Of a DNA stretch of 64,000 bases, positions 19,931 to 32,447 are shown piece by piece. The stretch's first letter is position 1, and every line of letters starts with the position of its first letter. The position numbers and the translations under genes were made by a program. Origin of the DNA: Anniella stebbinsi (Eukaryota; Chordata; Lepidosauria; Squamata; Anniellidae); assembly GCA_029215795.1 (NCBI GenBank), contig JARDYH010000002.1:45802001-45866000 (forward strand), written 5' to 3'. Under the pieces are notes generated by a model, which was given only the letters and a program-made list of their open reading frames with translations, was not told the origin of the DNA and did no database searches.

Positions 19931-20531
19931 CTACAGAGTATGGAGCGATTTTTTTCAAAGATGATGTTAAAGTTCAATTTTGCAGCTAATAGTGAATCTG
20001 AATAACTGAGCTGGAGCAAAGGTGGCCCATAATCCAACACATTTTAAAGCATGCTGAAACCCATGTGAGCACAAGCCACTTCCTGGTGTTGGGTTGTCTC
20101 TAGGTGGAGCGTTGCATCTCTATATCAACCTTAATGCCATCTGTACATCACCTCATCGGTCTCTGTGCACCACCTCACACCCAAATGAAAGGAAGGACTT
20201 GGATATTGTAAAGACCCTTATGGCTGGCAAAGTACGCTCTCTATATAGATACACATTGCACCCTTTCCACTTGGGATCCCCAACAAAGAAAACAGAGCTG
20301 CCAAGTGGAGGGCAACAGTGTCCCCGAGGGCAACTTTTTACTTTTCTTCATAGTTGTGAAAGGCAGCCATTCCCCTATTTGGGAGAAAGTAAAGGTGAAG
20401 ATGCAGGAAACAACATTGGGATAAAGGCTAAATCTGTTTACTGACTCTGGTTATTCCAGTTACTGAAAATCAAGCCTTCTCTTGTTTCCATAGAACTGTC
20501 CCTTCACTTAAACAGCTCCACGCAGGGCTTT

Positions 20532-20665
20532 GGCTAGATCTACACCAAGCAGGATATGGCACTTTGAAAATGGTTTGAAGAAAACTATATAAGGAATGTG
20601 TCATGGGCCCCAACAGTTGTCAATACCATTATAAACCATTATAAAGCAATAGTGTAGATCCTACC
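20532..20665. mobile_element. Small MITE, 'GGCCAGATCTACAC' family (copy 2)
   Basis: Starts GGCTAGATCTACACCAAGC and ends with the inverse of GGGTAGGATCTACACTATTG. 134 bp, no coding capacity. Confidence 0.7.
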
Positions 20666-22439
20666 CATGTCTTGGTTACCCTAGAAGTTTGTCATGGGAA
20701 CTGGCTTTTAAAGGGAGAGATGCTGAGGGGAAATCCTGTACAGTTTACCTGTGTTGTAATTCTTTGACCATGGAACTATCCTGTAAGCCCACAATGGCCA
20801 TCTCTCTTTTGATCTGCATCGTTTTCACTTCCATTTCTCTTCATGAATGTGGCATATACATGGGCATATACATAGGTTATTGCTTCCACCACTGGTGTGT
20901 TTGAGAAAGTGTATATATCCTAAGGTCAGCTGAAGACATTGCAAAGATGTCCACCAGCCAAATGAACAGATACTGTGCAGCTAAAAATCTGCTTAGCTAA
21001 TTTTACCTCCTGTGAGGAGTTCCAAACACACGTTTGAGGAGGCAAAATGTGTTGGGAACCGATGGAGGGGAAAGTGGCATGAGCAGGAGTGGTTTGGAAT
21101 GGAAAGTGGCCCCTGGGGAAAGGGTTAAGTACCCTATCTACCACTTGGCCAATGCAAATCCCTCCCCCAAAGCTGTTTTTCCTGTGTGGGGGTTGTTGTT
21201 GTTTTGAGGGGGGGGATGCATGCATATCCACATAATGTGTACTTGGATTCAGTGAAATGTTATCAGATACCAACAGATGGCAGTAAAAATAACTAGACAC
21301 TACAAGTGCAGACTTTCAAAGTAACAAATAGGCACCATACTGCTGTGTTGACTATTGGTAGGAAATATTTTGCTGGTGCTACAATCCTTAAGCCAACACA
21401 AATTAAATAGAACTGGGCTAATGCTATGCTAGAAAAACAGGGCTACCTGTGCTATTGTGTGCACTGCCCATATTTCTAAATAGGAAAGCAGGAGTATAGC
21501 AATCAAATGTTTCTGCAAGTTTAAGACAACAGCAATCAGTTTTAATAATGGATTCCCACTTAGCAGTGACCATCTAATGAAAATGTGATTCTCGTATTGA
21601 CTGGAACAGAAAAGGTAAGGTTAAGTCCTAAGCAATTATCTAAAAGGAAGGAAGGAGTTCTGTCATCTTACATTTCTTGCCTATCAGAAAAACAGCAAGC
21701 TGGTACACAGCGATTTGAAAATGTATCAGACAGCATTAACATCACGGGCTGCTAACAAGAACATATGCAAATACACTTGGTCCCGATTTCTAGATAGCAA
21801 TTTGGGTGTAGTTTTCACATGCAATACATAAATAGTTCTTTTGGAAAGCCCCTTTGAATTGGGAAAAATGAAGCAAGGCATCCATACAAAAGACTAGAAG
21901 CACAGCAAAGAAAGTAAAGGTGCACCTCAAACAAAGCATCCTTTGCATCCAAATTAAGAAAGTAAAGAGCGATATCCCATGCCTACCGATCTCCCGCTGA
22001 CACACCACTTTTCAGGGTAATTCTGTTCATAAAGGCAGCATCACATGCAGCCCTTAATAAAGGGTGGCATTTGCCTATGGGTTTTATTCCCAATGTACCA
22101 CACTATCAGTTCTGTAGTCATTATTGTGATTTTTATTTTATTTTATTGCTCTGGCTTGATATGGCTAAGGACCTTGCTTACATAAATAGTTACTGAACAC
22201 ACTCCTGACAGCACCTTTTGGAATGAATGATAATTATAGATTACTTCATGGCAGACAACTATCTGATGGGCCTAAGATGTTATGATTAGGCAAAGCTATT
22301 TAAAACATTAAGTCACCTTACACTTTTAATATTTTACTATATTCCACATTGCTCTTTGCAAGCAATGAATCTCACGATTTGTTACCATTCTCTCTGTCTC
22401 TCTCTGTGTGTATTTTCCCCCTTTTCCTGCTGTACACAG
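20666..22439. other. Unannotated DNA
   Basis: No exon or repeat end recognised over about 1.8 kb. A 124-residue minus-strand frame at 20926-21300 is unsupported. G and T-rich simple patches occur near 21186-21221. Confidence 0.4.
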
Positions 22440-22960
22440 TATTTGTGGGCCATGGCAACCAATCCCCTTGGGCTTTCTTTTGCCTTAATTTGCATAAACA
22501 CAGGCATCATATGAATATTCAGTGAGTGGCTTTGCATTAAGTAAGTGCCCTTAATCAGCTTTTCAGTTCAGTTTTATTGGTTGCACCACAGCCAGTTATT
22601 TCATCCAGAAAATCTGAGGGCCCTACAAAGCTAAGCAGGTAAGGATTGCAATTCTTTTTATGCATTTAATGAAAGAGTATTATCATTGGATTATATAGGT
22701 TCTGGGGAATGCTTAAAGATTGGTGGTTTGCTTTTGTTTTTCATATGCATGGTTTTGGGTTTCTCTCCTCCCCCCCCCCCCCTTACTATTATTAACCCAT
22801 GGTGGTCAGGTGGGCATACGCTTCTGAAATTTGCATAAACATCAACTCTCAATGAATAATTCATCAGGGTTATTTTAAACACTTGCGAGGCTTCTACTTT
22901 GGATGGCTCTATAGCATCGCGGTTTGATTGGCTGTGTGGTGTTTTCATCACTAGCAGAAT
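22440..22960. promoter_or_regulatory. Candidate conserved non-coding DNA with octamer-like motifs
   Basis: Contains 'taatttgcataaacacagg' (about 22487), 'catatgaatattcagtgag' (about 22508), a second 'aaatttgcataaacatc' (about 22828) and the palindrome ATGAATAATTCAT (22852-22864). ATTTGCAT is the POU octamer core. A short C run at 22770-22782 interrupts. This is motif reading, not proof of function. Confidence 0.3.
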
Positions 22961-24741
22961 GCCTATAACATAAAAGCCACTAAAAAAAGCTGGGTTGAAT
23001 GTATCGTATTAGGAGTGTGAGTGTGTTGAAATGTACTTCTCTGTTTTCCACTCCCAAGGCAAATTGTATATGGTCTTCTACCTAGCTATTAGTATATCTT
23101 GGTGGTTGTGGAGTCTCTCTCTCTCTCTCTCTCTCTGTATGTGTGTTTTAAATGAAAAATGCATTACCATGTTGGCAGTGGCACCCATTTGCAGCCTTGT
23201 CCTGTGCCGCTGATTGCAATGGCCACTGCTGCTGCTGTATTTGCCCTTACCTTGCATAAACATGAGTTACATGTAAATGAGATGCCATTGAACTCATACT
23301 GCTTGGATTACCAAAGACTGTGCTCTTACATCCTTTACTGTCCACTATTACTTTACCATTACAATTACCAATGTGTGCCAATATGATCTTGGGCGGGGTG
23401 GGGTAGGGAGAGTAATTATACACAGATGTCTTTTTTTAAATGCGGCCCTGAGAGACAGAAATGGAGTGATTTATTACTTTTTATTTTATTATTTTTATTA
23501 ATGAAATGATAAAGCATGACGAAATTAGAGGACACCCCCTTTGTTAGAAGTAAATGTCATCTCTCTTTTTAAATTTGATGTTTAAGATACACAGCTGTAT
23601 CTCTTCTTTGTCCTGTAAGTTCAAATGGATCTGTTCCAGAGTAGAGCATCACAGATCCAAGTTGTTCAATATAAATGATTTTTCTGATTCAGAAAATCAC
23701 AAAAACAAGAATTCTGTTGCTAATAATTTAGAGCTAAAGCATAGGCAAATAAATAATAAACAGCAGCAACTGTTCTGAACATCATTCCTTTTTCCATGAA
23801 ATGGTGAGAAATAGGTAGGTTTAGGTAGATTTCAATAAATCTTGTGGGTAAAAGCATGGTATCAAAGGTGGGTATCAAAGGTAGACTTCGTATTTATGTG
23901 ATCATTTCACAATGTTTCATGCAAAGGCACTGTACACGTTACAGTAACTGGTGAACCAGAGTAATGTGATGCAGATGTGTACAGATATAATGTGTTCCTT
24001 TATCTGGGAATCTCTATTGAAGTGAATCTACATCTGAATATAGAAAGGGCTTCCCAGGTATGGTAACAATTATGCTCATGAAGCTAAGGGAAAAACAAAT
24101 CCCAAGAGAAATGGGATTTAAATCTATATATTATAGATTTACTTACCTGGGGAAATTCCCTTTCTTAATTACTCTTTCTTCATTGTAATGGAACCAAAGA
24201 CATATTTCCAAGACATCTGTCTAGAGTTCTTCTATAACAAGGATTTTTTAAAAAAAATGTTCATTTAATTACCTGTTTGTTAGGTCATCTCCCCCACCTC
24301 CATCCAGCACACAACTTCTCAGCTCATGGACTGTTACAAAGGAAATGGAATAAAATTCAACTGTTTAAAGGAGAAAAGTCAAAATCCCTCTTAAGAATAG
24401 ATAAAATGATGAAATATTACATATAGTGCAAAAAAATTAAGATTAATTTTAGATCAATTTGTTTTGTCAAGTACATTTAATTAAGTCTTGCAGAATTTAA
24501 TATGCCACTGTGCATTTAATCCTCAACCATTAGATGTTTACAGCTGTAATAAACATCAAGATATTTTAAATGTATTAAACAGAGATTATGATTACGGTAG
24601 TTTACACACACAGAGGCACACATATATGCACTTTGGACTATAAATGAAAATAAATTACAAAAAAAGACAGAATAATAAATATTGCATGCAAGATAGATCA
24701 CTTCACTTTTGATTAAAGTGTCTGATTACTATTCAAATCTT
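22961..24741. other. Unannotated DNA with a (CT)n microsatellite
   Basis: (CT)n at 23112-23136. The rest is AT-rich with no exon or repeat end that I recognise. Confidence 0.4.
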
Positions 24742-24763
24742 ATACACACACACACACACACAC
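24742..24763. repeat. (AC)n microsatellite
   Basis: About 11 AC units. Confidence 0.9.
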
Positions 24764-25639
24764 CAACAACAATTAATAATTTCATGACTATTTATGTTTC
24801 ACTTTCTAACATACTACCTCGACAGGAGTTTGTGGTTACAATTTAAATATAACCCATCAAATATATCCAGAAAATCAAATTAAAAATACAATATGTTTGT
24901 GTTTTTCTACGGCTTCCTGTGGTTCTTAATCAAAGTGAATTGCTGTAGCTTTCTATAGCCCAAGTCCTTAGACTTGCAACTCCAGCCAATAAATGTAAAG
25001 GATATTGGATCCGCATAGGATTAAAAACAAAAACACAAAAAAATTACACAGATGTTGCAGTTATGGTGGCATTTCTGGCAGGGAGTCAAGTGTTAATTTT
25101 AGGACCCAAAAACTTCAGTTCACTCAGTGGTTTCTCTACACAACTAAAACAAATACAGAAAGTCAAGGACACATACCTGATTATCTTCTAAGAAATAAAT
25201 GAAGGACAGATGCAAGAACTTTTGAGGTCTATTGAATAGTCTTGTAAATAGCCAATTATGAGGCTATCCATAGTGAGCCACAAGCTCATCCAATTGTCCA
25301 CACAGAGGCCTCACATACGACAGAGAGGCATGTATGGACAGATGGGCTAAGACAGATCAAATTTAGAAGACTTTTTTGCACATCTTGTACAGGGAAATGA
25401 TCCACTTGATTTCTGTTAATGGTTGAATGTTTGTACCTTCCTAATTCAAGAGTGCTTCCCAAAGCACAATTATAACTTAAGTCATGGGAATGCTCCAGCA
25501 ACTCACTCTAGTGTGGCAATATATCTTCTCATAAGAAAAATATAGACTTGCCAATGTTCTACCAGACTCTGAATTTACTCATGGCTTGCACCCATGTCCA
25601 TGCACTTCCCACTGTATGACTTTGAACAAGAGAGTGACT
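24764..25639. other. Unannotated DNA
   Basis: Nothing recognised. Confidence 0.4.
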
Positions 25640-25735
25640 TTAAGGATGCAATCCTATCCGTGGTTAGACAGAAAAAATCCTACACCCCCCAGCATGCCCC
25701 AGCCAGCATGTGAGCCTTTTTTCCGTCAAGGGTGC
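25640..25735. repeat. 'cccagcatgcc' foldback repeat
   Basis: 'gcaatcctatccgtggttag', 'acagaaaaaatcctacaccc' and 'cccagcatgccccagccagc' match the arm seen at 16305-16396. Confidence 0.55.
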
Positions 25736-26093
25736 AAGGCAGTTGAGCACCTTAGATGAACACAAGGAAGAGAATAGTCTCAAGATGCTATAAACAAATT
25801 TATTGATGAAAAGCCTGATACATTTTGGCCTCTTGCTTTATTATTAGGCCTTTGTCAAAGGGCTGTAATGATACATATATAGAACATGAAGAAGACAACA
25901 CAGAAAAAAAATACAATTAGAAGAGCACAAGCAGGACTTGTGCATACATGTAAACAATAAAACAATTTCAATGCTGCACATAAATAGTTAAGGCCTATAC
26001 ATATTTGTAAACAATATAAAACAGCCTAAATATTTCATACTCACTTGTAACAATGTCTATAACATTATTGTTCTGTCTAAACATGCATAGTTA
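25736..26093. repeat. Unclassified dispersed repeat, probable
   Basis: 'ctcaagatgctataaacaaa', 'gaaaagcctgatacattttg', 'gcctcttgctttattattag' and 'cctttgtcaaagggctgtaa' read like the 'apply-to-all-reptiles' repeat with 'cgtttcgcctct...catcaggggctgtaatg', class unsure. AT-rich DNA follows. Confidence 0.35.
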
Positions 26094-26172
26094 CATCCTA
26101 AGGCTGTAATCTTAAAAAATGTCCTGTTGAAGACAATGGGATTTCTTCTGAGTAAACATGCAGAGGATTGCA
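26094..26172. repeat. Foldback repeat, 'AGTAAACATG' family
   Basis: 'aggctgtaatcttaaaaa', 'acaatgggatttcttctgag' and 'taaacatgcagaggattgca'. Confidence 0.65.
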
Positions 26173-26514
26173 CTGTTAAACCCTAAAGTGGAAACCAGCA
26201 TAGAATTCACATATTCCATTGACAAAGTGGGATTATTAATATTTTCACAGCAGGCTTATGATTATTTCCCCCTGACCTGCACCATATTGAATGATCAAGG
26301 TCTAGCTGAGATCCACTTGTGTATCTTTGCAGCTTCTTTTTCACACATTGAAATTACACTGGTCCATGTTTGTGGGGACTGGGAGTTTCTCAGTAGCCTA
26401 AAGTCATAAATGTGCTTCAGGTTAAATATTAGACTTTCACTAGGAGTTGATCTATTTAAATTCTACAGGTATCTCATCCTTAAGAGTTGGGATGGATAAC
26501 AGCAATGTAGAGGA

Positions 26515-26517
<3 letters not shown>

Positions 26518-26550
<33 letters not shown>
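26518..26550. repeat. (AT)n microsatellite
   Basis: About 16 AT units, which could form a cruciform. Confidence 0.95.
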
Positions 26551-26552
<2 letters not shown>

Positions 26553-26598
26553 CTTGTACACAAGTGGATGTCTGTGGGTGGGAGGAAGTAAAGATTTT

Positions 26599-27105
26599 GG
26601 CCATTTCTACACTGGCCTTTTTCCCCGGGAATGTCCCTGGATGCTCCCTGTGTGTACAAATGACGCACAGGGACTCCCGGGGGCAGGGGGGATGGGCACA
26701 GGTTTTCCCAGGGATAAATAATCCCTGGTAAAACTGATTCTTCCAGTGGTCCCAGGAGCATCCTGAGACTGCTGGAGGTGTGGGCACCCATCCCGCCTGG
26801 TGCCCGCTTACTCACGAGTAAGTGGGTACCAGAAATGTGCACGGAACCATGTCATGCTGCTTTGTGCCCATCAGGGGAAAGGGTGACAGCAATTTTGCCA
26901 CCCCTGGGATGTTAGGGAGGGGCTTTGGGGCCCGATTTTGGGTTGTTGTTTTTTAAAAACCCTTACATTTTTCCATAAAGCACAATTGCGCTCCCTGCTC
27001 CAGTTTTTTTTTTAAAAAAAATGGTGGGTGCGATGTGCACGCTGGGAGAGGCTCTCGCGATCAGGATATCGCAAGAGCCTCCCCCCAGGAGGTGTAGAAA
27101 GGGCC
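26599..27105. mobile_element. Non-autonomous Harbinger-like element, family 2 (copy 2)
   Basis: Ends GGCCATTTCTACACTGG and inverse of GGCCCTTTCTACACCTCC. Flanks TTT and TTC are a weak 3-bp match. 'gcacagggactcccgggggc' and 'ttttgccacccctgggatg' are shared with the copies at 3281 and 52393. 507 bp. The open frames on both strands follow from GC content. Confidence 0.75.
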
Positions 27106-27114
27106 TTCCTTTCT

Positions 27115-27202
27115 CTCTTTTTGGTCTCTCCAAGTATGTATCTGCCCTGAGATCCCAATGATATAGGAGAGGATACAAATGTTTTAATAAATAAATAAAA
27201 AT
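27115..27202 (+). mobile_element. LINE/SINE tail, 'ccctgagatcc' family
   Basis: 'ctgccctgagatcccaatga', 'tataggagaggatacaaatg' and (AAAT)n. A second copy lies at 43615-43683. Confidence 0.6.
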
Positions 27203-27794
27203 AGTAGCCCTGCAAATCACTTATGTGGAAGTGTGTCATAGGTGAACCCCATAGATGTCAAGCAAAGGCTGGGACTACACAAGAGCTCAGGCTACAGAGT
27301 ACTAAGAATGGAGGTATTTCTGGCAAATGTTAGAAATCATAGTGGGATTTTAGTGGGGGAAGCACTATCATAAGTAGAGTTTTGAACTCAAATCGTTTAG
27401 GGTTTTGTAAGTTAAAACCAATATTTTTTGGTCAGCAACATTAGTACTTTGCCATTTTTAATAAAGGTGGTGACAAATGACTAAGAATAATGCAATTAGT
27501 ATTACCCTTTTGGCATTAATAAGGCTCTTCCTTTTTAAGAGAGAGAGAGAGAGAGAACAGGTGAGTGAATGGCAGCCTTCCGATTTCATTCCCATTAGGG
27601 GAAAAATGTTCTTCTTACAAACCAACTCTAAAACAATCATGCTTGGCTCCCTATCACATGTTCTGAGCTTTTTCACTGTGTAACTGAACTGCAATGACAA
27701 CGATGCTGCTGATGGTTCTTCAAGAAACATGACATTTTATCATAATTGGTCATGTTGCACTTTTAAAGAGATGTGTTAACAAAACACTGGACTG
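27203..27794. other. Unannotated DNA with (GA)n
   Basis: (GA)n at 27539-27556. No gene. Confidence 0.4.
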
Positions 27795-27916
27795 GTTCCA
27801 GATTTAGTCATACTTAGTGTACACCTATTGAAATGCATGGGACTTAATTACTCATGATTAATTCACATATCATGGTTTATAATGGCTTTTCTCTAAGTAT
27901 GACTAAAGCTGGAAAC
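27795..27916. mobile_element. Foldback MITE, 'AGATTTAGTCATACTTAG' family
   Basis: The left arm GTTCCAGATTTAGTCATAC pairs with the right arm, minus strand GTTTCCAGCTTTAGTCATAC. 122 bp. The middle has 'gcatgggacttaattactca'. Confidence 0.7.
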
Positions 27917-28725
27917 AACCCAATCTCAAAATATCAATAATGAGATTATATATTCCCTTATTTTAGTAGCATGGTGCTTCTATAGGACATTAGTGGCTAT
28001 TAACCAAGATGACTAGTTCATTTTTATGTTGTGTCTTTATACAGAATATTTATAATCCCAACCCACTTTAGCATGAAGGCCCTATTGCTAGCCATAGAAG
28101 AGAAAAATCCATGAGCATACATGTCTCTCAGTCCCATCTGGTAATCTGCTCCATTTATAGTCTGGTTGTGATGTATTGCAACCAATACATTTTACAGTAA
28201 TCAAACATTGCCCATTTTGGACTTGTATATTATGTAGCTGAGAGGATAATATCTGATCAACACAGAGTGAACTAGGGTTGAATTTTCAGCATGAAGGTGT
28301 TTTGTTATCTTTATATATCTCACGGCCTAGACTTCAAGGGTCCTAACTTAAGTTTTTCATTACTAAGTATCTATAAACTAGCATCACTGCTATGCATGAT
28401 GTGGCCGTGAATGGCTACTACTCAAACCAGTTAGGGGGTATAGTCATAAGGCCTTGAGGAGAATAAGTAATACAAACAAACCTATTCATATTTCCCCTGT
28501 GGTTCCTGATGCACCCAGTACTTCACTAGGATAACTTCTCATAGTTTTAGTTCTAGCCAACATACAACAAAGCTTTTCATAAGTTAGGTGCCCATAATGA
28601 ATAATTGCTTGGTGCAATGAAAAAAATGGTTCCTGTTTTTAGTGGGATGATTTGTCTTGATAGGATTTTCACAGATTCAGATTGTCAATAGAAAACTGAA
28701 GTTATCATGTAGATAATGTAACAAA
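27917..28725. other. Unannotated DNA
   Basis: No recognisable element. Confidence 0.4.
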
Positions 28726-28749
28726 CATACATACATACATACATACATA
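28726..28749. repeat. (CATA)n microsatellite
   Basis: Six CATA units. Confidence 0.9.
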
Positions 28750-29969
28750 TGAAAATACTTTTTAAAATGGAATAAAGAGCATGATGGCATACAGTTCTTG
28801 CATCTTGGCCACTATGGTATATCTTGGGGATAATCTAGCTCTGCATTTCCGAATTAAGCAGGGGCTTAAGTTAGCCAACAAGCCCCCCTCCATGTCTGAT
28901 TATTTTATTTTTATGGCTTTATGTATAGTCTCATCAGATCTCATGGACCTGAGTGAAGACATGTCTGAGGCCCCAATTACCTTGCTTTTATCACCGGTAT
29001 TTCCCCTGAAGATGTTTATGGAGTTATATCAGATTTATTTTCAAAAGAACCAGGTCTTACGTTTTTACTTCTAGTGACCCAGAGCAAGTTAACTAACTGA
29101 TGCAAACAAGCCATCATGGTCCTTCAAATACAATACTGCCATGCGATATATGAAATTTGGGTGAATTTTATTCTTTTGTTCCTCCCACTTTGAAAAAAAA
29201 AGATTACTGACATGTAGCAAGCATTTTCAAACCATTAACACACCATTTTATTCTTCCATAATGCATTTGTAGTCATTTAATTTTCTGCAAAAAAAATAAT
29301 TCTCTATTTTCTTCTGACAGCATCAAAAATCTGAGTACTTTTGAAGACATTTTTCTGCAAACTGCTGATAATCAGGATTGGAAATGAAAATGCTGACAGA
29401 TTATTAACAATAGAAAAATAGCTATAATGGGGTGAGGGACATTTTACCATAATGAATGAATTGTTAGCATATCCAGAGTTTCATAGCTGATCAGACTCAT
29501 ATAATTTCAGTTTCTCTAAATACCAACAGTTCAAATTATTATTAGAGCTTTTCTTCCCATGAGCAGAGCAGGTCTTATTAAAACATGTTTCAACTTCATA
29601 TTGTCACAGTCCTACAAGAACAAAAGGTGTGTAGAACTGTTCCAGATAACAGATTGTTTGTTTGTGTGTGTGTGTGTATAATAAACTTGCTTTCTACCAA
29701 AAAACTTATTTATGTATATTTTTAAGGCTTTACGACATAGGAGATATCTTGGAAGGATTTTTTTAAAACTATACTTTTCATGAGGCGTTTCAAAACTGTT
29801 CTTTTTTTAAAATAAAAAATGTTGGAATACAGACTTCCTAGTGATCGTTTATACAGTACTTTCAATCTTGTAATACAGCCTTTGTTCACCTAAACATCCT
29901 CATATGAAATTGTACCCCCCCATTTTACCGATGGCTACTTGAGGCTACAAGATAAAGACCTGTGTATGG
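28750..29969. other. Unannotated DNA
   Basis: The 97-residue frame at 28781-29074 has no recognised domain. A short (GT)n occurs near 29660-29677. AT-rich throughout. Confidence 0.4.
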
Positions 29970-30125
29970 CCACACTTGAAAGCTGCCCTCACATTAGAGG
30001 CATTCAAGAGGCAGCTGGACAACCATCTGTCAGGGATGCTTTAAGGTAGATTCCTGCATTGAGCAGGGGGTTGGACTCGATGGCCTTATAGGCCCTACCA
30101 ACTCTACTATTCTATGATTCTATGA
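29970..30125 (+). mobile_element. CR1 LINE 3' end
   Basis: 'agaggcattcaagaggcagc', 'tggacaaccatctgtcaggg', 'gggggttggactcgatggcc' and the diagnostic end repeat ATTCTATG (twice). CR1 elements end in 8-bp repeats of this kind rather than poly(A). The C-terminal residues EAFKRQLDNHLSGML-like are readable. Confidence 0.85.
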
Positions 30126-31372
30126 ATTTCTAATCCTTTAGCCTGCCTCTGGACATTTCTGATACTCATGCAGCCTAACGGATAGGAAAAAAATTGTTTT
30201 GTTTTTATGAACTTGAATGGTTGGTTCATAAAATCATAAAAAAAAATTTATGAACTTGATTGAGTTGTAGTATACTCCAAGATCCTTCATTAGCTGTGAT
30301 GTTTTGCGCATATCATTCCAATTCTTCTTTCTGTTATTTCCATTAGAGAATAAACATATTTTTGGTGCACATCATGTCTTACCATTCCATTCACATCTAG
30401 GGCTCTCTTAGACATGGCATGGGACAAACACACACACATTTGCAATCCTTTTCACAGACTCTGAAGTATCAGATGAAAGAGGTCAAGATGAAAACAAAAG
30501 CTATAAGGTTTTCTTCCCTGGAAATCAGTGAGAAAAGGGGAAATTGCCTTAGGATGACTTCTGTTTATTATTTTTCCCCATCTTTGGGAATCTTAGGAAC
30601 AGTTTGTCTTTGGGGAAAAGTAAAACAATCTGTGAAAGCAAAGCAAATTTCAAAGTGGGTTGTGGTTCTATTTTTGAATGTGATTTAGAAACTATTCATT
30701 GTTTTGTAGATGGCATTTCAATTGTACAATATCCTTGCTGGAGGTGTTTGTTTTCGAATGGAGCATTACTAGCACCAATGAAAAGCATCAAAGCACATAA
30801 CCAAACAGGACTTTGTGAACTGCTGCCACTTGAACAAATGATTGCATGTTTGGGAAATAAAGTACAAAGTTTTAAGAGAAGCTGACTTCTGGTCAGCGGG
30901 TGGAACCAACATTTTGGGGATGCAACTGAGGTTGCCAGTTGGCAAATAAAACCAGGTCTATCCTGCCTCTGCGACTTTAATAGCATTTTGAGCTGCAGAA
31001 ATCAGTGACATTTTTGGTGGTCTAAAGATGAATATGTTGACTTGCTAATCCTTCTCTTTGGGAAGGAACCATAGCGCTATGACAAAACACATGAAAAATA
31101 AGGTAACAGGATCATGTAGCAGGTGATATGAAATACTCTTGCTCAAGATCTTGGAGACCCATTGCCAGTGGAAGTAGACAATTGGGTCTAGGTGGACAAC
31201 TAGTGCCTGCAGAGGCCAATTAGAAAAACAAAAAGAATCCATTTATAGTCACTGTGTTCAAAAAAGTGGCTGTGTGCAAAGTCAGAGATACTGTCATAGA
31301 CTTGACTCAGTGATGTATGTGCTCTACAGAATGTACTAACATACTAATCATGGGCTGTGTATCTCTCTATAT
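30126..31372. other. Unannotated DNA
   Basis: Overlapping frames at 30419-30885 (plus) and 30696-30986 (minus) show no domain. No repeat ends seen. Confidence 0.4.
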
Positions 31373-31487
31373 CAGGAGCAGGCAGCTTGTTGCCCTCCGT
31401 AAGTTTTGGCCTACAATTCCCATCAGCCTAAGTTAGTATAGCCACTGGTGAAGAAACATGGGAGTTGTAGGTCAAAACATCTGGAGG

Positions 31488-32375
31488 CAGGGCCGTGCAG
31501 AGCTGGTAATATGCCCAGGCCAGATGGGAAGTGTGTGCCCCCCCTGTTTCAAACTGCTCATTAAGTATTTTTTAACCAGTGGCACTGATTCAGTGCTAAA
31601 TACATATATGAACTAGAACGATTTATAAAAAAGGTAATGGGAAGCACTTTTATTCAAGATGTAAGACATCACATTACACCAGTACACCACATTACACCAG
31701 TTTTAAAATCACTTCACTGGCTGCCGGTCAGTTTCCGGGCAAAGTATAAAGTGTTGGTTATTATCTTTAAAGCCCTACATGGTTTGGGCCCAGGCTACCT
31801 ACGGGATCGCCTTCTCCCGTACAATCCGCCCCGCACTCTTAGGTCCTCTGGGAAGAATGTACTCAAGCCAGCCAGAACTAGGCTGGCGAGTGTTACCCAG
31901 AGGACCTTCTCTTCTATGGCTCCCAGACTATGGAATGGTCTGCCGGAGGAGGTTAGACAAATTGACAGTCTTCATGAATTCAAGAGAGTCATGAAGACTG
32001 TTCTCTTCTGGCAGGCCTATCCGGATGAATTTTAAATGTTTTAATGATGTGTTTCTCTTGTTTTAAATTTTTTAACTTTGTCATGCTTGTATTGCATTGT
32101 GTTCCCCACCTCGATCTGTAGGGAGAGGCGGGTTATAAATAAATATTATTATTATTATTATTATTATATTATTATTATTATTATTATTACTTCTTCACAT
32201 TCAGAATTTCACGACGGACGGCTTCTGCGCTGTTTCCGCAAGGTGGGCTCCTCGCTTCTCGATGGGCCGCTTACGCTATGGAAGCAGTAGCGTAAGCTAG
32301 GGGGGACCTCCTCGTCAGAGTGCCCTCTCAAAATCATGGGCCCCGGGCCAACTGCCCCTCTTCTGCACAGCCCTG
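31488..32375. mobile_element. hAT-type element with perfect 8-bp target duplication, hosting an L2 insertion
   Basis: Ends CAGGGCCGTGCAGAGC and, on the minus strand, CAGGGCTGTGCAGAAG. TCTGGAGG is repeated on both sides (31480-31487 and 32376-32383). Its own sequence is about 31488-31659 and 32190-32375; the middle is an L2 copy. No transposase frame. Confidence 0.85.
31660..32189 (+). mobile_element. L2-like LINE, C-terminal RT region and 3' tail (5'-truncated)
   Basis: An open frame to 32035 reads the conserved block 'HITPVLKSLHWLPVSFRAKY', then 'LVIIFKALHGLGPGYLRDRL', 'SVTQRTFSSMAPRLWNGLPE' and 'RVMKTVLFWQAYPDEF', and stops. This is the segment after the reverse-transcriptase core in L2-like LINEs; the endonuclease and catalytic RT core are absent. 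The 3' UTR ends 'cacctcgatctgtagggaga', 'ggcgggttataaata' and (ATT)n. A very similar copy is at 62676-63412. At the 5' edge 'cacattacaccag' is doubled. Confidence 0.9.
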
Positions 32376-32447
32376 TCTGGAGGCCACAAGTTCCCAATCC
32401 CTGGTCTATGCATACATCACTGTCCCTGAACACAGAACTCACCTCAA

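Larger units (their letters stand above)
31373..32403. mobile_element. Outer foldback element of a three-level nest
   Basis: Left edge CAGGAGCAGGCAGCTTG, right edge, minus strand, CAGGGATTGGGAACTTGTGG. The arm 'ctacaattcccatcagcc' is mirrored by 'ggagttgtaggtcaaaacat'. Flanks CTCTATAT / GTCTATGC share five central bases, perhaps an old 8-bp target duplication. A hAT-type element has inserted into its right arm. Confidence 0.55.
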
